NCBI GenBank assembly: GCA_036568605.1
Contig: DATCSE010000243.1
Location: 1-7,832 of the forward strand
Reading direction: 5' to 3'
Length of the DNA: 7,832 nt
DNA from: DATCSE01 sp036568605
GTDB taxonomy: Bacteria; Pseudomonadota; Gammaproteobacteria; Burkholderiales; Burkholderiaceae_C
The notes beneath the pieces are model-generated. The model was not told the DNA's origin and searched no databases. It saw nothing but the letters and a program-made list of their open reading frames with translations. This document shows positions 5,908-7,832 of this stretch, piece by piece. Every line of letters starts with the position of its first letter. Within the stretch, counting starts at the first letter, position 1. A program made the position numbers and the translations under genes.

Positions 5908-7468
5908 GCCGGTCGAACGCTACAGCGAGCGCGTCGTGGTCGTCGCGCCGACACTGCGGGACGGACTCGTCACGCGGCGGCTGATGAGCGAAGCGGGCAT
6001 CGAATGCGCCGTCGACCAAGACCTCGCGAATGTGGTCGCGGAGATCGACCAAGGCGCCGGGGCCCTGCTGATCACGGATCTGGTGGCTGCAGATCCGAAG
6101 ATGCCGGCGCTGATGGACGCATTGGGCCGGCAGCCCGATTGGTCCAGCCTCCCGGTGATCGCCATCTGCCGGGACATCGACAAGTCGAGGATCTTCCCGA
6201 GATTCGTGGAGACCATGGCCAACGTCACCGTGGTCGATCGGCCGGTGTCGGTCAGCACGCTGGTCAGTGCGCTGCGCGCTGCGCTGCGCAATCGACGGTC
6301 GCAGTACCTGATCAGGGACCAGATCCTGGAACTGCAGCACGCCCGCGAGGCGCTGAGTGCAGCCGACAAACGCAAGGACGAGTTCCTCGCAACGCTGGCG
6401 CACGAGCTGCGCAACCCGCTCGCTCCGCTCAAGACGGGCCTGGAGTTGCTGCAATGTCGCGGTTCGGACGACCCGCAGCTGCAGCGGGTGCTTCCGATGA
6501 TGGACAGACAGATGACGCACCTGGTCAAGCTGATCGACGATCTGCTGGACGTGTCGCGCATCACCAGCGGCAAGATCGTGCTGAACCGGGAGCGCTTGGA
6601 CTTGCGCAGTGTCGTGCAGATGGGGCTGGAGTCGTGTCAACCGGCCATCGCGGGTGCCCGGCACAGCGTGGCGGTCCACATGCCGGCCGAACCGGTCTGG
6701 GTCGACGGCGACAGCGCGAGGCTCTCGCAGATCGTTCTCAATGTCGTGGGCAACGCGGCCAAATACACGCCGACGGGCGGACGCATCGAGCTGCGTCTGG
6801 AGGCGCAGCCGCCCACCGCGGTATTGACCGTGGCCGATACCGGGCTCGGGATTCCCGCCGACATGCTGGGCAGGGTGTTCGACATGTTCACGCAAGTGAA
6901 TCGCAGTCTCGATCGTTCGCAGGAAGGCCTGGGCATCGGTCTCTCGCTGGTCAAGCGGCTGGTGGAGCTGCACGCCGGCAACGTCGACGTTCGCAGTGCC
7001 GGAAGCGATCGCGGCACCACCGTCGAGATTCGTTTGCCGATGGCCGGCATCCCTGAATCCGGTGACAGTCCGACCACGGCCTCACACCGGGAGCCGGCAG
7101 CGCACCCGACACGCCACCTCCTCTTGCTCGTGATCGACGACAACGCGGACGCGGCCGACTCGCTGGCGATGCTGCTGCGCGGCCTGGGCCACCGGACCGA
7201 AGTGGCCTACGACGGCCAGGCTGGATTGGCCGCGGTGACGACCTTGTCGCCGGACGTCGTGTTCTGCGATATCGGGATGCCGGGCATGAGCGGCTACGCG
7301 TTGGCCGGCGAGTTGCGCGAACGCGGATTCAGCGCCACCACGCTGGTCGCCGTCTCCGGCTGGGGCGCGGAAGTCGACAAGCGGCACACGCGCCGCGCGG
7401 GATTCGATTTTCATCTGACCAAGCCGGCCGATTCCGCCGACGTGAAGGCCATCCTCGAGCAGCTGTAG
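5897..7468 (+). CDS. Hybrid sensor histidine kinase with N-terminal pseudo-receiver and C-terminal receiver
   Basis: This 523-residue cytoplasmic protein has no membrane helix. Residues 10-130 look like a receiver fold (VVVVAP at 13-18, LLITD ending at Asp61, VIAIC at 87-91, VDRPVS at 113-118). It lacks the acidic pair and has Cys and Arg where Thr/Ser and Lys are expected, so it is probably a non-phosphorylated input domain. A short coiled coil (about 135-160) leads to the HisKA box FLATLAHELRNPLAPLK (163-179) with phospho-accepting His169. The ATPase domain shows the N box NVVGNAAKYTP (282-292), G1 DTGLGIP (314-320) and G2 GLGIGLSLVKRL (344-355). A linker (about 385-405) precedes an intact receiver: Asp414-Asp415, phosphoacceptor Asp458 in FCDIGMPG, Ser487, Lys509. 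There is no HPt domain. The start lies 11 bases before the end of the KaiC-like gene, so expression is coupled. The kinase probably reads the state of the KaiC-like ATPase through its pseudo-receiver; this is inference. Confidence 0.94.
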   Translation: MPAEPVERYSERVVVVAPTLRDGLVTRRLMSEAGIECAVDQDLANVVAEIDQGAGALLITDLVAADPKMPALMDALGRQPDWSSLPVIAICRDIDKSRIFPRFVETMANVTVVDRPVSVSTLVSALRAALRNRRSQYLIRDQILELQHAREALSAADKRKDEFLATLAHELRNPLAPLKTGLELLQCRGSDDPQLQRVLPMMDRQMTHLVKLIDDLLDVSRITSGKIVLNRERLDLRSVVQMGLESCQPAIAGARHSVAVHMPAEPVWVDGDSARLSQIVLNVVGNAAKYTPTGGRIELRLEAQPPTAVLTVADTGLGIPADMLGRVFDMFTQVNRSLDRSQEGLGIGLSLVKRLVELHAGNVDVRSAGSDRGTTVEIRLPMAGIPESGDSPTTASHREPAAHPTRHLLLLVIDDNADAADSLAMLLRGLGHRTEVAYDGQAGLAAVTTLSPDVVFCDIGMPGMSGYALAGELRERGFSATTLVAVSGWGAEVDKRHTRRAGFDFHLTKPADSADVKAILEQL

Positions 7469-7507
7469 CGCGAGCTCGCCACGCGGCGATCGCTCGCGTC
7501 CGTCGCC

Positions 7508-7538
7508 ACTCGGCGGCACGTTGACGTGCCGTACGAGT
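7508..7538 (+). terminator. Inverted repeat downstream of the hybrid kinase gene
   Basis: CGGCACGT (7514-7521) and ACGTGCCG (7524-7531) are perfect arms around TG. Outside them ACTCG (7508-7512) pairs with CGAGT (7534-7538) across a small internal bulge. This gives thirteen base pairs in total, starting 40 bases after the kinase stop. The two-base spacer is too tight for an ideal RNA loop, so one or two inner pairs would open. No T-tract follows. It may end the KaiC-like/kinase transcript, or, being nearly a continuous DNA palindrome, be an operator for the next gene. Confidence 0.4.
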
Positions 7539-7597
7539 CGCCGTCCTACGGTCGACACGATCGGCGGCCGATATCTCGGACGGGACCGCCGCTGCAC

Positions 7598-7636
7598 CAT
7601 GGCACTGAACCCACCTCCTTGTCTGTCAGTGCCATG
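7598..7636 (+). promoter_or_regulatory. Perfect 11-base inverted repeat covering a start codon
   Basis: CATGGCACTGA (7598-7608) and TCAGTGCCATG (7626-7636) are perfect complements around a 17-base spacer. The right arm contains the ATG (7634-7636) of the last ORF, so in mRNA the start would lie inside an eleven-pair stem. The spacer contains ACCTCCTT (7613-7620), the sequence of the ribosomal anti-Shine-Dalgarno; its complement on the minus strand is a perfect AAGGAGGT. An operator or a translational control hairpin are both possible. The repeat is seen directly; the role is inferred. Confidence 0.5.
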
Positions 7637-7832
7637 TCCGATGATCGAAAACCGCGTGCCGAGCCGCCGGCTCTGCATCTTTGCGCATCCACGACGGACT
7701 CCGAGATCACCAGCGCCGACGGGCGGCGGGTGGTCTATGGCTGTCATCAAGACCCCGACAGCGGGATGTGGGTCCCGTCGATCGCGATCGAGCTGGCGGG
7801 ATTCAACGGCGGACGCCGGGTCTGCATAGGAC
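7634..7832 (+). CDS. N-terminal part of an unidentified protein (3' truncated by window)
   Basis: An open frame begins with ATG 7634 and runs for 66 codons to the window edge without a stop. The product starts with a charged, proline-rich segment (MSDDRKPRAEPPALHL). It continues with EITSADGRRVVYGCHQDPDS and a segment with hydrophobic alternation, WVPSIAIELAGFNGGRR, which has the look of folded protein rather than noise. I do not recognise a family. No Shine-Dalgarno-like sequence precedes the ATG, whose codon lies in the right arm of an eleven-base inverted repeat. An in-frame TTG at 7619 is an alternative start. Codon choice in this frame is ordinary for the window. The gene is likely but not certain. 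Confidence 0.5.
   Translation, partial: MSDDRKPRAEPPALHLCASTTDSEITSADGRRVVYGCHQDPDSGMWVPSIAIELAGFNGGRRVCIG

Noticed and set aside
5870..6973. Minus-strand open frame (367 codons) opposite the histidine kinase
   Set aside because: It is antisense to the kinase H, N and G boxes. The His/Arg/Gln-rich product looks like a mirror frame, not a protein.
7560..7572. Short hairpin ATCGG-CGG-CCGAT
   Set aside because: A five-base stem is common by chance in this base composition and has no special position.
7082..7750. Minus-strand open frame with a perfect AAGGAGGT at 7613-7620
   Set aside because: The strong binding-site match and an ATG at 7600 are real, but most of the frame is antisense to the kinase receiver domain and shows no domain. 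The spacing to the ATG is 12 bases. I kept only the odd sequence as a finding.

Overview
The window is GC-rich chromosomal DNA with dense, strongly biased coding. Product types and codon use suggest a betaproteobacterium of the Burkholderiales (Rubrivivax/Methylibium/Piscinibacter-like). That placement is inference from style, not from a marker gene. I see no rRNA, tRNA, CRISPR array, insertion sequence or phage gene. Everything recognisable is signal transduction or small stress-type proteins.

Layout, left to right. (1) Bases 1-1830 hold the 3' part of a membrane diguanylate cyclase: sensory beta-propeller repeats, a Y_Y_Y domain, one membrane helix, a coiled coil and an intact GGDEF domain with an inhibitory I-site. 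(2) Bases 2064-3854 hold four small plus-strand genes: a DUF2383/PA2169-type four-helix-bundle protein, a long GC-rich hairpin, a short disordered protein, a membrane-anchored helical protein, and a soluble protein. The soluble protein carries the same conserved core as the membrane-anchored one and overlaps its stop codon by one base. (3) A minus-strand stand-alone CheY-like receiver (3859-4230) converges on that set and diverges from the next operon. (4) Bases 4402-7468 hold a two-gene operon: a double-RecA KaiC-like ATPase and a hybrid histidine kinase whose start lies 11 bases inside the ATPase gene. (5) After about 165 bases containing two clear inverted repeats, the first 66 codons of an unidentified protein begin at 7634 and run off the window.

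How they may work together. The KaiC-like ATPase, hybrid kinase and divergent receiver look like one phosphorelay module of the clock-protein type found outside cyanobacteria, without kaiA or kaiB in view. The ATPase keeps both P-loops and the inter-subunit Lys/Arg finger pairs. It lacks one of the two phosphosite hydroxyl residues (Ser-Tyr instead of Ser-Thr) and one glutamate of the first-domain pair. The kinase begins with a degenerate receiver in place of a normal sensor. The small helical proteins and DUF2383 protein resemble general-stress accessory genes, so a stress or stationary-phase role for the region is a reasonable but unproven guess.

The points most worth a second look are the KaiC/kinase/receiver module with its residue changes, the paralogous membrane/soluble pair, and three inverted repeats. 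One repeat sits between the divergent promoters. Another buries the start codon of the last gene and has an ACCTCCTT loop.
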